Of a stretch of 64,000 nt of DNA, positions 1 through 8,480 are shown piece after piece; position 1 is the first letter of the stretch; each line of letters begins with the position of its first letter. Source of the DNA: Actinomadura nitritigenes (GTDB lineage: Bacteria > Actinomycetota > Actinomycetes > Streptosporangiales > Streptosporangiaceae); NCBI RefSeq assembly GCF_017573545.1, contig NZ_JAGEOK010000018.1, forward strand, positions 62,001-126,000, written 5' to 3'. Position numbers and translations under genes: made by a program. The notes beneath the pieces are model-generated. The model was not told the origin of the DNA and ran no database searches. It saw only the letters and a list, made by a program, of their open reading frames with translations.

Positions 1-1
1 C

Positions 2-955
2 GGCGAGCACCACAACCCGCCGTTCGTGCCGTCGTCCCCCACGACGATGCTCGGCTACATCGCCGCGCGCACCGAGCGGCTGATCCTGTCGACCTCCACC
101 ACGCTGATCACCACGAACGACCCGGTGAAGATCGCCGAGGACTTCGCGATGCTGCAGCATCTCGCGGACGGGCGGGTGGACCTGATGATGGGGCGCGGCA
201 ACACCGGGCCCGTCTACCCCTGGTTCGGCAAGGACATCCGCGACGGCATCCCGCTCGCCATCGAGAACTACCACCTGCTGCACCGGCTCTGGCGCGAGGA
301 CGTCGTCGACTGGGAGGGCAAGTACCGCACGCCGCTCCAGTCGTTCACCTCGACGCCGCGCCCGCTGGACGGAGCGCCCCCGTTCGTGTGGCACGGCTCG
401 ATCCGCAGCCCGGAGATCGCCGAGCAGGCCGCCTACTACGGCGACGGGTTCTTCGCGAACCACATCTTCTGGCCCACCGACCACTTCCAGCGGCTGATCG
501 GCCTGTACCGGCGCCGCTACGAGCACTACGGGCACGGGTCCGCCGACCAGGCGATCGTCGGCCTCGGCGGCCAGGTGTTCATGCGGAAGAACTCCCAGGA
601 CGCCGTCCGCGAGTTCCGGCCCTACTTCGACAACGCGCCCGTCTACGGGCACGGGCCGTCGCTGGAGGACTTCACCCGCGAGACGCCGCTGACCGTCGGC
701 AGCCCGCAGCAGGTCATCGACCGGACGCTGACGTTCCGCGACCACTTCGGCGACTACCAGCGCCAGCTGTTCCTGATGGACCACGCGGGCCTGCCGCTGA
801 AGACCGTCCTGGAGCAGATCGACATGCTGGGCGAGGAGGTCGTCCCAGTGCTGCGCAAGGAGTTCGAGGCGCTGCGGCCCGCGCACGTCCCGGCGACCGC
901 GCCGACGCACGCGGCGCTGGTCGCGGCCAAGGAGAACGCGGAGGTGACCCGATGA
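2..955 (+). CDS. LLM-class flavin-dependent oxidoreductase, CE1758 family (5' end missing)
   Basis: Partial gene: the reading frame is open from the first base of the window (GEHHNPPF precedes the first possible internal start, GTG at 26), so the true start lies upstream. The product is a luciferase-like TIM-barrel monooxygenase that would use reduced FMN. Family hallmarks seen are the GEHH stretch after strand 2, the barrel segment RVDLMMGRGNTGPVYPWFG, and a C-terminal region with TVGSPQQVIDRTL. It overlaps the next gene by four bases (ATGA), and that gene encodes an FMN reductase. This pairing is characteristic of the actinobacterial CE1758/CE1759 duo, in which the reductase supplies FMNH2. 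The substrate cannot be told from sequence. Confidence 0.9.
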   Translation, partial: GEHHNPPFVPSSPTTMLGYIAARTERLILSTSTTLITTNDPVKIAEDFAMLQHLADGRVDLMMGRGNTGPVYPWFGKDIRDGIPLAIENYHLLHRLWREDVVDWEGKYRTPLQSFTSTPRPLDGAPPFVWHGSIRSPEIAEQAAYYGDGFFANHIFWPTDHFQRLIGLYRRRYEHYGHGSADQAIVGLGGQVFMRKNSQDAVREFRPYFDNAPVYGHGPSLEDFTRETPLTVGSPQQVIDRTLTFRDHFGDYQRQLFLMDHAGLPLKTVLEQIDMLGEEVVPVLRKEFEALRPAHVPATAPTHAALVAAKENAEVTR

Positions 956-1545
956 CGACGCTCGCCGTGGTCTCGGCGGGGCTCGGGCAGCCGTCGTCCA
1001 CGCGGCTGCTCGCCGACCGCCTCGCCGAGTCGGCCGCGCGGGCGCTCGGCGGGGACGTCGCCGTCGAGACCGTCGAGCTGCGCGACCACGCCCACGCGAT
1101 GGTCGACGCGAACCTGACCGGCTTCCCGTCGGGCGGGTTCCGTACGGCGGTCCAGGCGGTGACCGGCGCGGACGGGCTCATCGCGGTGACGCCGATCTTC
1201 AACGCGTCCTACAGCGGCCTGTTCAAGACGTTCTTCGACGTGATCGAGCGCGAGGACCTCGAAGGCAAGCCGGTGCTGCTCGGCGCGACGGGCGGCACCG
1301 CCCGGCACTCCCTGGCCATCGACTTCGCGATGCGCCCGCTGTTCGCCTACCTGCGCGCGAACACCATGCCGACGGCGGTGTTCGCGGCCTCGGAGGACTG
1401 GGGGAGCGCCGAGACCGGGCTGCCCGACCGCATCGCCCGCGCGGGCGCCGAGCTCGCCGCCGCGATCGCCGGGCGCCCCGCCGCCGCGAAGGCCGACCCG
1501 TACGGCGAACCCGTCCCGTTCGAGGACTTCCTCACCGGACGCTGA
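952..1545 (+). CDS. NAD(P)H-dependent FMN reductase, CE1759 family
   Basis: A 197-residue flavodoxin-fold reductase. The N-terminal strand-loop TLAVVSAGLGQPSSTRLLA is the phosphate-binding loop for FMN, and TPIFNASYSGLFKTFFDVI is the NADPH_dep_FMN_red signature around residues 80-100. It starts at the ATG of an ATGA overlap with the upstream monooxygenase, so the two are translationally coupled, and the flavin is probably handed directly to the partner. The length is normal for the family. The 70 bp after its stop contain the ArsR operator region. Confidence 0.9.
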   Translation: MTTLAVVSAGLGQPSSTRLLADRLAESAARALGGDVAVETVELRDHAHAMVDANLTGFPSGGFRTAVQAVTGADGLIAVTPIFNASYSGLFKTFFDVIEREDLEGKPVLLGATGGTARHSLAIDFAMRPLFAYLRANTMPTAVFAASEDWGSAETGLPDRIARAGAELAAAIAGRPAAAKADPYGEPVPFEDFLTGR

Positions 1546-1582
1546 CCCCGCGGACCCATGCCCGCCTCGGTGTTTAAGGCTT

Positions 1583-1596
1583 GGCTTATATAAGCC
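1583..1596. promoter_or_regulatory. Perfect 14-bp palindrome, candidate ArsR operator
   Basis: GGCTTATATAAGCC is its own reverse complement and is one of the few AT-rich stretches nearby. It sits 20 bp before the GTG of the arsR-like gene. It is nested in a second, looser inverted repeat, GCCTCGG (1564-1570) / CCGAGGC (1595-1601). An AT-rich CATATAT follows at 1602-1608, so transcription probably starts very close to the GTG. Autoregulation by the adjacent ArsR protein is inference. Confidence 0.6.
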
Positions 1597-1615
1597 GAGG
1601 CCATATATTGAGGGC

Positions 1616-1957
1616 GTGCACGCCTTCGATGTGCTGGGCGACCCGGTCCGGCGCCGCATCCTCGAACTGCTCGCCGACGGCGAGCGGTCCTCGGGCGAGG
1701 TGTCGTCGGTCGTCCGGGAGGAGTTCGGCATCTCGCAGCCCGCCGTCTCGCAGCACCTCAGGGTGCTGCGGGAGGCGGGCTTCGCGGTCGTCCGGCCGGA
1801 CGGGACGCGGCGCCTGTACAGCGTCGGCGCCGCGCCGCTCCAGGAGATCGACGCCTGGCTCGACCGCTTCCGCCGCTACTGGACGCCGCATCTGGACGCC
1901 CTGGCCACCGAGATCGCCAGGGGCCGGCGCGCACGCCGGACCGAGGAGGAACCATGA
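1616..1957 (+). CDS. ArsR/SmtB-family transcriptional regulator
   Basis: A 113-residue winged-helix repressor: FDVLGDPVRRRILELL at the N terminus, recognition helix in ISQPAVSQHLRVLREAGFAVVRPDG (about residues 44-68), then the wing GTRRLYSV. It lacks the CxC metal site of true arsenic or metal sensors, so it belongs with the metal-independent ArsR group usually paired with an SRPBCC protein. The GTG at 1616 is preferred because it begins right at the conserved first helix and follows the palindrome. It is coupled to the next gene by an ATGA overlap at 1954. Confidence 0.9.
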   Translation: MHAFDVLGDPVRRRILELLADGERSSGEVSSVVREEFGISQPAVSQHLRVLREAGFAVVRPDGTRRLYSVGAAPLQEIDAWLDRFRRYWTPHLDALATEIARGRRARRTEEEP

Positions 1958-2586
1958 TCGAAGTGACCGGGCAGATCAACGCCGTGCGCCGCCGGGTCGG
2001 CGAGCGCGAGATGGAGGCCGGGACGGCCCGCGCCGTCGTCATCGGCCAGACCTACGGCGCCCCCGTCGAGGACGTGTGGGACGCCGTCACGAACCCCGAG
2101 CGGATCCCGCGCTGGTTCCTGCCCGTCTCGGGCGACCTGCGCGTCGGCGGCCGGTACCAGCTCGAGGGCAACGCCGGCGGCACCGTCGAGCGCTGCGACC
2201 CGCCCAAGGGCTTCTTCGCGACCTGGGAGTTCGCCGGCCAGACGAGCTGGATCGAGGTGCGGCTGACGCCCGAGGGGGACGGCTCCACGCGGTTCGAGCT
2301 GGAGCACATCACGCACGTCGACGACCACTGGGATCAGTTCGGGCCCGGAGCCGTCGGCGTCGGCTGGGACATGGGCCTGCTCGGCCTCTCCCTGCACCTG
2401 TCGACCGGGAAGGACATCCCGGCGGACCTCGGCCCGCAGTGGCAGGCGTCCGACGAGGCCCGCGACTTCATGACCGGCTGCGCGGAAGGCTGGTACGAGG
2501 CGGACGCCGCGTCCGGCACCCCGCAGGCCGAGGCCCGTGCCCGCGCGGACCGCACCATCGCCGCCTACACCGGATCCGTGGAATGA
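1954..2586 (+). CDS. SRPBCC (AHSA1-type) domain protein
   Basis: A 210-residue START/Bet v1-like protein. The segment ALIGQTYGAPVEDVWDAVT-type opening, NPERIPRWFLPVSGDLRVGGRYQLEGN and the strand FFATWEFAGQTSWIEVRLTP are typical of the Aha1/SRPBCC family, which forms a hydrophobic cavity for small ligands. It follows an ArsR regulator in a two-gene operon with a four-base overlap, a very common actinobacterial arrangement of unknown physiological role. The C-terminal 50 residues are charged and probably helical. Confidence 0.85.
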   Translation: MIEVTGQINAVRRRVGEREMEAGTARAVVIGQTYGAPVEDVWDAVTNPERIPRWFLPVSGDLRVGGRYQLEGNAGGTVERCDPPKGFFATWEFAGQTSWIEVRLTPEGDGSTRFELEHITHVDDHWDQFGPGAVGVGWDMGLLGLSLHLSTGKDIPADLGPQWQASDEARDFMTGCAEGWYEADAASGTPQAEARARADRTIAAYTGSVE

Positions 2587-2596
2587 TCTCCGTCTT

Positions 2597-4534
2597 GTGA
2601 CACTCCTGCGGGGCCTGGACCGCGTCGACTGGTCCGCCCTGCGGCATGCCTACGGCTCCGCCGCGGACGTCCCCGGCCTGCTCCGCGCCATAGCGGACGA
2701 GCGCGATCCGTCCACCGACGCGGTCGGCGACCTGGACGTCAGGATCTACCACCAGGGCGGCTTCGTCTGCGACGCCGCCACCGCGGCCCTGCCGTACCTG
2801 GTGGAGCTGGTGTCGTCGCCGGACACCGCCGACCGGATCGGCCTGCTCGACCTGCTGGAACGGCTCGTCCACGAGGCGAACACGGTCACGGAGGTCGACC
2901 CGGGCTGGCCGGGCGCGTGGGCGGCCGCGCTGCCCGCCCTCCTGGCCCTGCTCGACGATCCCGCCGTGGACGTCCGCCGTGAAGTGACGAGCACGCTGTC
3001 GGCCGCCGTGAGCGACGCGGACGCGATCGTCCCGGAACTGCGCGCGAGATGGGACGGCGAGGACGACGCCGCGGTGCGGCTCGGGACCGTCCTCGCGGCG
3101 GGCGACCTGGCGTCCGGCTGCACCGCGCGCGTCCTGCCCGAGACGCTCCTCTGGCTCCGCGACCTGCGCGCCTCGGACGACGCGCAGCTCCGGCTCGCCG
3201 CCGACGCCGCGCTGTCGGCGGCGGTCGCAGCGCAGCGCCCGGACCCCGCCGCGGCCGCCGGGGCGCTGCGCGGGGACATCGCGGTCTGGCGGGACGTCCC
3301 GTGGGTCGGCGGGACGGGCCCCGACCTCGTCCCGTACTTCGGCGGCGGCGCGTCCCGGCTGCTCGGCTGGATCGCGGCGCGGATCAAGGACGACCCGTCC
3401 GCGCGCCTCGACCTGTGCGCGGCCTTCATCGGCGACGCCGACGCCGACCGCCGGATCGGCGCGGTGCGCGTCGCGGCGCAGCTGCTGACCGAGCTGCGGT
3501 CGCCGGTGGAGCGCCTGCTGCCCGGCCTGTCCGCCCTCTGCGCCGATGCGTCTCCTGCGGCGCGCTCCTACGCCGTCCTCCTGATCGCGGCGCTGGACGA
3601 GGGCGACCCCGGCCCGCTCGCCGCCCGGCTCGGCGACGGCGCGCCGCTGTCCCGGCACGGCGACGAGCGGATCTCCGACCTCGCCGCATGGGGCCTCGCC
3701 TGGCGCAGGGACCCGCGCTGCGTCCCCTACCTGGTGGAACGGCTCGCCGGGACACCGCCGCTCACCGACGCCTACTCGGGCTCGGTGTTCACCACCTCGC
3801 CGCCCTCCATCCTCTATTCGCTCGCCCCGCTGAGCGGGCACGCGGACGTCCTCCTTCCCGCGATCCGCGCGCGCATGGACGACCCGGACACCGGCCGCAC
3901 CCTCGCCCGGGCGCTGGAGGAATGGGGAGAGGCCGCCGCGCCGGCCGTCCCCGAACTCGTCCGGCTGCTCGGCACCGGGGCGGCCGTCCAGGCGGCGGCG
4001 ACGCTCGCCGCGATCGGCCCGGCCGCCTCCGGCGCCGCCGAGGCGCTGCGTCGCGGCGGCGGGCGGGAGCACGAGGCCCCCTTCGCGTGGACGCTGTTCA
4101 AGGTGACCGGCGACCCGGCGCCGCTGCTGAGCGTCGTGGACGCCCTTCCGCCCGACCGGGGCTGGGCCCGGCTGCTGGCCGGCCTCGGCGAGCGCGCCGC
4201 CGCCCACGCCGGGCGCCTCCGGCCGCTCATGGATTCCCGCGACGACTGGACGCGCGTGGAGGCGGCGCGTGCGTACCACGCCGTCACCGGCGACGCGGAG
4301 ACCGCGTCCCAGCCGCTGTGCCGGGAGATCTACGACCTGGCGCGGGGCGAGTACCTGCCGGTGCGGTGGGCGGCCATGCGGCACCTCGCCGCCATGGGCT
4401 CGGCACCGTCGACCCTGGGGTGGGCCCTGCGCGCCATCGCCGATTCCGACCGGCGCCAATGCTGCAACAGCGGCTGGCGGGCCTTCGCCGAGGACCGCGA
4501 GCTGCGGACCCTCGCCGCGCGCCTCCTCGGTTGA
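2597..4534 (+). CDS. HEAT-repeat protein
   Basis: About 645 residues made of degenerate alpha-alpha repeats with the usual LP.L..LL.D....VR motif, for example LPALLALLDDPAVDVRREV and LPGLSALCADASPAARSYA. The N-terminal block VDWSALRHAYGSAADVPGLLRAI is conserved in a group of actinobacterial HEAT proteins. I chose GTG 2597, 10 bp after the SRPBCC stop, because the open frame upstream reads through that gene and looks non-coding. No catalytic motif is seen. It is likely a scaffold or binding protein, and some relatives sit beside toxin-immunity genes, but nothing here supports that role. Confidence 0.75.
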   Translation: MTLLRGLDRVDWSALRHAYGSAADVPGLLRAIADERDPSTDAVGDLDVRIYHQGGFVCDAATAALPYLVELVSSPDTADRIGLLDLLERLVHEANTVTEVDPGWPGAWAAALPALLALLDDPAVDVRREVTSTLSAAVSDADAIVPELRARWDGEDDAAVRLGTVLAAGDLASGCTARVLPETLLWLRDLRASDDAQLRLAADAALSAAVAAQRPDPAAAAGALRGDIAVWRDVPWVGGTGPDLVPYFGGGASRLLGWIAARIKDDPSARLDLCAAFIGDADADRRIGAVRVAAQLLTELRSPVERLLPGLSALCADASPAARSYAVLLIAALDEGDPGPLAARLGDGAPLSRHGDERISDLAAWGLAWRRDPRCVPYLVERLAGTPPLTDAYSGSVFTTSPPSILYSLAPLSGHADVLLPAIRARMDDPDTGRTLARALEEWGEAAAPAVPELVRLLGTGAAVQAAATLAAIGPAASGAAEALRRGGGREHEAPFAWTLFKVTGDPAPLLSVVDALPPDRGWARLLAGLGERAAAHAGRLRPLMDSRDDWTRVEAARAYHAVTGDAETASQPLCREIYDLARGEYLPVRWAAMRHLAAMGSAPSTLGWALRAIADSDRRQCCNSGWRAFAEDRELRTLAARLLG

Positions 4535-4551
4535 CCCCGGCCGGACTCCGA

Positions 4552-4582
4552 CGGCGGCGGCACGGGATCCGGGCCGCCGCCG
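4552..4582. terminator. Bidirectional terminator between convergent HEAT gene and cobN
   Basis: A perfect 10-bp stem, CGGCGGCGGC (4552-4561) with GCCGCCGCCG (4573-4582), and an 11-base loop lie in the 49-bp gap between the two stop codons. There is no U tract on either side, which is usual for actinomycetes. Confidence 0.6.
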
Positions 4583-4583
4583 C

Positions 4584-7500
4584 TCAGCCGGAATCCTCCA
4601 GGTCGCCTTCGACCTCCAGGTAGAGGCGCTTCAGGGCGTCCAGGGTGTCCTGTTCCGGGTGCTCCCACATGCCCCGGTCGGCGGCTTCGAGGAGCCGCTC
4701 GGTGATGCCGTGCAGCGCCCACGGGTTCGACTCGTTGAAGAACGCCCGGTTCTCGGCGTCCAGCGCGTACGTCCGCGCGAGCTTCTCGTACATCCAGTCG
4801 GCGACGACTCCGGCGGTCGCGTCGTAGCCGAACAGGTAGTCGACCGTCGCCGCCAGCTCGAACGCGCCCTTGTAGCCGTGCCGCCGCATCGCCGCGAGCC
4901 AGCGCGGGTTGACGACGCGGGCGCGGAACACGCGGGACGTCTCCTCGTCCAGCGTGCGGGTGCGGACGGCGTCCGGGCGGGTGCTGTCGCCGATGTAGGC
5001 CCTCGGCGCCCGCCCGGTCAGAGCCCGCACCATCGCGATCATGCCGCCGTGGTACTGGAAGTAGTCGTCGGAGTCGGCGATGTCGTGCTCGCGGGTGTCG
5101 GTGTTCTTGGCCGCGACGCTGATCCGCCGGTAGGCGTTCTCCATGTCGCCGCGCGCCGGGACGCCGTCGAGGCCGCGCCCGTAGGCGTAGCCGCCCCACA
5201 CCGCGTACACCTCGGCGAGGTCGGAGTCGTCGCGCCAGTTGCGGCTGTCGATCAGCGGCAGGAGGCCCGCCCCGTACGCGCCGGGCCGCGACCCGAACAC
5301 CCGCAGCGTCGCCCGCCGCTCGTCACCGCCCTCGGCGAGGTCGGCCCGGACGTGCGCGCGGACGAAGTTCATCTCGTCGGGCTCGTCCAGGCCCGCCGCG
5401 AGCCGCACGGCGTCGTCCAGCATCGCGACGGCGTGCGGGAACGCGTCGCGGAAGAACCCGCTGATCCGGATCGTCACGTCGATGCGCGGGCGGCCCAGCT
5501 CGCCGAGCGGCACCGCCTCGAGGCCGGTGACGCGGCGGGACGCCTCGTCCCACACCGGCCGGACGCCGAGCAGCGCCAGCACCTCGGCGATGTCGTCGCC
5601 GGACGTGCGCATCGCGCTGGTGCCCCACACCGACAGCCCGACCGACCGCGGCCACTCGCCGGTGTCCTCGCGGTACCGGTCCAGCAGCGAGTCCGCCATC
5701 GCGCGCCCGGTGTCGTAGGCGAGCCGGGACGGGACGGCCTTCGGGTCGACGGAGTAGAAGTTCCGGCCGGTCGGCAGCACGTTGACGAGGCCGCGCAGCG
5801 GGGACCCGCTCGGCCCGGCCGGCACGTACCCGCCGTCGAGGGCGTGCAGCACCATGCCGATCTCGTCGCGGGTCCGCTCCAGCCGCGGGACGATCTCCGT
5901 CGCGGCGAACCGCAGGACGTCCGCGACCCGCCCGTCCGCGGCCCCGTCCGCGACCCCGTCCACGACCTCGGACGCGGCGTCCGGGTCCCAGCCGCGCTCC
6001 TCCATCGCGGCGACCAGCGCCCGCGCCCGCTCCTCCACGGCGTCGACCTCGCCGCGGGCCGCGCCGTCCTCCTTCAGGCCGAGCGCCTCGCGCAGGCCGG
6101 GCAGCGTCACCGACCCGCCCCACATCTGCCGCGCCCGCAGCATCGCCAGGACGAGGTCGACGCGGGCCTCCCCGGCCGGAGCGGCACCGAGGACGTGCAG
6201 GCCGTCGCGGATCTGGACGTCCTTCACCTCGCACAGCCAGCCGTCCACGTGCAGCAGGAAGTCGTCGAACTCGGCGTCGTGCGGCCGGTCGTCCAGGCCG
6301 AGGTCGTGGTCGAGGCGGGCGGCCTGGATCAGCGTCCAGATCTGCGCCCGGATCGCGGGCAGCTTCGCCGGGTCCAGCGCGGCGATGTTCGCGTGCTCGT
6401 CGAGGAGCTGCTCCAGCCGCGCGATGTCGCCGTAGCTCTCCGCCCGCGCCATCGGCGGGATCAGGTGGTCGACGAGCGTGGCGTGCGCGCGCCGCTTGGC
6501 CTGCGTGCCCTCGCCCGGGTCGTTCACCAGGAACGGGTAGATCAGCGGCAGGTCGCCGACCGCCGCGTCCGGGCCGCAGGACGCCGACATCCCGGCGGAC
6601 TTGCCGGGCAGCCACTCCAGGTTCCCGTGCTTGCCGACGTGGACGACGGCGTCCGCGCCGAACTCGTCCGCGACCCACCGGTACGCCGCCAGGTAGTGGT
6701 GGCTCGGCGGCAGGTCGGGGTCGTGGTAGATCGCGACGGGGTTCTCGCCGAACCCGCGCGGCGGCTGCACCATCACGACGACGTTCCCGGACCGCAGCGC
6801 GGCGAGGACGATCTCGCCGTCCGGGTCGCGCGAGTCGTCCACGAACAGCTCGCCCGGCGGCGGCCCCCAGTGCCGCTCGATGCCGTCGCGCAGGTCCTGC
6901 GGGAGCGTCGCGTACCAGGCCCGGTAGCGCGCCGCCGGGACGCGGACGGGGTTGCCGGTGAGCTGCGCCTCGGTCAGCCAGTCGGGGTCCTGGCCGCCCG
7001 CCGCGATGAGCGCGTGCATGAGCGCGTCGCCCTCGCCCGGCAGCGCGTCGCCGACGTCGTAGCCCCGCGCGCGCATCTCGGCGAGCAGCCTCACGAGGCT
7101 GGCCGGGGTGTCGAGCCCGACCGCGTTCCCGATCCGCGCGTGCTTGGTCGGGTACGCCGACAGCATCAGCGCGACCCGCTTGTCCTCTGCCGGGACGTGC
7201 CGCAGCCGCCCGTGCCGGACGGCGATCCCCGCGACCCGCGCGGCCCGTTCCGGGTCGGCGACGTAGACGCTGAGGCCGTCCTCGTCGGTCTCCTTGAACG
7301 AGAACGGCACCGTGATGATCCGGCCGTCGAACTCCGGAACGGCCACCTGCGTCGCGGTGTCCAGCGGGGACAGGCCGTCGTCGTTGGCCTCCCACGCCGC
7401 GCGCTCGCTGGTCAGGCAGAGGCCCTGCAGGATCGGGACGTCCAGTTCCGCGAGCGCGCCGACGTCCCACGCCTCGTCGTCGCCGCCCGCGCCCGCGAAC

Positions 7501-8159
7501 GCAGGCTTCGTGCCGCCCGCCGCCAGCACGGTGACGACCAGCGCGTCCGCCCGTCCGAGCGTGTCCAGCAGCTCCTTCTCGGCGGTGCGCAGCGACGCGC
7601 AGAACACCGGGAGCGCCCGCCCGCCCTTCGCCTCGATCGCCTCGCACAGCGCCTCGACGAACGCGGTGTTCCCGGCGAGGTGGTGGGCGCGGTAGTACAG
7701 GACGCCGACGACCGGTCCCTCGTCCGACCCGTGCCCGCGCTCCAGCACGCCCCACGTCGGGGTGGGGGCCGGGGGAGCGAAGCCGAACCCGGTGAGCAGC
7801 ACCGTGTCGGACAGGAAGGCGAACAGCTCGGCGAGGTTGCCGGGGCCGCCGTGCGCCAGGTAGGCGTGCGCCTCGGCGCTCACCCCGGCGGGGACGGTCG
7901 ACAGCTCCATCAGCTCGGCGTCCGGCGCCTGCTCGCCGCTGAGCACCACCACCGGGCGCGGGCCCGCGAGCAGCGCGTCGAGGCCCTCCTCCCACGCGCG
8001 CCGTCCGCCCAGCAGCCGGACCACCACCAGGTCGGTGCCGTCCACCAGCGAGGGCAGGTCGCCGACGGAGGTGCGGGCGGGGTTGGCGAGCCGGAAGGCG
8101 GCGCCGCTGGCGCGCGCACTGAGCAGGTCGGTGTCCGAGGTGGACAGCAGCAGGATCAC
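4584..8159 (-). CDS. cobN: Cobaltochelatase subunit CobN
   Basis: A 1191-residue large subunit of the ATP-dependent cobaltochelatase (CobN-CobS-CobT in the aerobic route; chlD/chlI-type partners are used in many actinobacteria) that inserts Co2+ into hydrogenobyrinate a,c-diamide. Family landmarks include DAVVHVGKHGNLEWLPGKS, NFYSVDPKAVPSRLAYDTG, PRSVGLSVWGTSAMRTSGDD and the C-terminal DYLFGYDATAGVVADWMYE. The open frame extends 85 codons further upstream, but that stretch is the riboswitch leader. The GTG at 8159 begins the conserved VILLLSTSDTDLLSARASG. Expression is very likely repressed by B12 through the leader at about 8262-8408. No small chelatase subunit is present in the window. Confidence 0.95.
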   Translation of the reverse strand: MILLLSTSDTDLLSARASGAAFRLANPARTSVGDLPSLVDGTDLVVVRLLGGRRAWEEGLDALLAGPRPVVVLSGEQAPDAELMELSTVPAGVSAEAHAYLAHGGPGNLAELFAFLSDTVLLTGFGFAPPAPTPTWGVLERGHGSDEGPVVGVLYYRAHHLAGNTAFVEALCEAIEAKGGRALPVFCASLRTAEKELLDTLGRADALVVTVLAAGGTKPAFAGAGGDDEAWDVGALAELDVPILQGLCLTSERAAWEANDDGLSPLDTATQVAVPEFDGRIITVPFSFKETDEDGLSVYVADPERAARVAGIAVRHGRLRHVPAEDKRVALMLSAYPTKHARIGNAVGLDTPASLVRLLAEMRARGYDVGDALPGEGDALMHALIAAGGQDPDWLTEAQLTGNPVRVPAARYRAWYATLPQDLRDGIERHWGPPPGELFVDDSRDPDGEIVLAALRSGNVVVMVQPPRGFGENPVAIYHDPDLPPSHHYLAAYRWVADEFGADAVVHVGKHGNLEWLPGKSAGMSASCGPDAAVGDLPLIYPFLVNDPGEGTQAKRRAHATLVDHLIPPMARAESYGDIARLEQLLDEHANIAALDPAKLPAIRAQIWTLIQAARLDHDLGLDDRPHDAEFDDFLLHVDGWLCEVKDVQIRDGLHVLGAAPAGEARVDLVLAMLRARQMWGGSVTLPGLREALGLKEDGAARGEVDAVEERARALVAAMEERGWDPDAASEVVDGVADGAADGRVADVLRFAATEIVPRLERTRDEIGMVLHALDGGYVPAGPSGSPLRGLVNVLPTGRNFYSVDPKAVPSRLAYDTGRAMADSLLDRYREDTGEWPRSVGLSVWGTSAMRTSGDDIAEVLALLGVRPVWDEASRRVTGLEAVPLGELGRPRIDVTIRISGFFRDAFPHAVAMLDDAVRLAAGLDEPDEMNFVRAHVRADLAEGGDERRATLRVFGSRPGAYGAGLLPLIDSRNWRDDSDLAEVYAVWGGYAYGRGLDGVPARGDMENAYRRISVAAKNTDTREHDIADSDDYFQYHGGMIAMVRALTGRAPRAYIGDSTRPDAVRTRTLDEETSRVFRARVVNPRWLAAMRRHGYKGAFELAATVDYLFGYDATAGVVADWMYEKLARTYALDAENRAFFNESNPWALHGITERLLEAADRGMWEHPEQDTLDALKRLYLEVEGDLEDSG

Positions 8160-8219
8160 GCGGATCGCGTCCTCACCCGGGGTCCTCGCCCCGAATCGCA
8201 GGTCAAGACAGTCCCTCCG

Positions 8220-8237
8220 CTGGGGGCGGACCCCCAG
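8220..8237 (-). terminator. GC hairpin between riboswitch aptamer and cobN
   Basis: CTGGGGG-TCCG-CCCCCAG forms a perfect 7-bp stem with a 4-base loop in the cobN leader, downstream of the B12 box and about 60 bases before the start codon. It may be the expression-platform terminator, or just a member of the GGGGGC(n)GCCCCC repeat family that recurs at 56.8 kb. There is no following U run. Confidence 0.45.
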
Positions 8238-8261
8238 ACCCCCGGGCTTGCGCCGAAGAGG

Positions 8262-8408
8262 GGCGGAGTGGCGGCACGGAGTCTCCTGGCTCCCGGATCG
8301 GCGCTCGCCCCGGCCTTCCCGCTCGCGCGGTGGCCTTCGGTGGGGTCCGCTCCCCGGTGACAGTGGCGGGACCGCGCCGGATTCGCACCGGCTTCCTCCC
8401 TTGTCGCC
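8262..8408 (-). promoter_or_regulatory. Cobalamin riboswitch (cobN leader)
   Basis: Read on the minus strand, the leader carries the cobalamin aptamer core: GAAGCCGGTGCGAATCCGG, then GCGGTCCCGCCACTGT about 8380 to 8350. The B12 box AGCCAGGAGACTC lies near 8277-8291, with the usual variable arms between. A minus-strand TAGGGT at 8415-8420 is a plausible -10 element, putting the transcript start near 8408 and the whole aptamer in the 5' UTR. Known riboswitches of this class bind adenosylcobalamin and switch gene expression off. The boundaries are approximate. Confidence 0.92.
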
Positions 8409-8414
8409 GCCCAC

Positions 8415-8420
8415 ACCCTA
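8415..8420 (-). promoter_or_regulatory. Candidate -10 element for the cobN transcript
   Basis: On the minus strand TAGGGT lies just upstream of the first riboswitch helix. No convincing -35 hexamer is visible at the right distance. The same gap must hold the promoter for the divergent gene at 8481. Confidence 0.4.
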
Positions 8421-8480
8421 ACCCGATTCCCTCTGGCTCGGGGCGCCCAGGGGAGCCGGGCGCCGTGGGACGATCCTCCG

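Noticed and set aside
388..1545. Long open frames overlapping real genes on both strands across the window
   Set aside because: They are Arg/Pro/Ala-rich shadows caused by high GC; real genes in another frame have recognised domains and ribosome sites.
2597..4534. Toxin-immunity protein
   Set aside because: Some HEAT proteins of this type neighbour toxins, but no toxin-like gene adjoins it here.
4269..8360. A 1363-codon open frame on the plus strand opposite cobN
   Set aside because: Composition (long Arg/Asp/Val runs) and lack of motifs show it is the antisense of cobN.
8160..8414. N-terminal extension of CobN through the leader
   Set aside because: This stretch is the cobalamin riboswitch; family proteins start at the VILLLSTSD segment.
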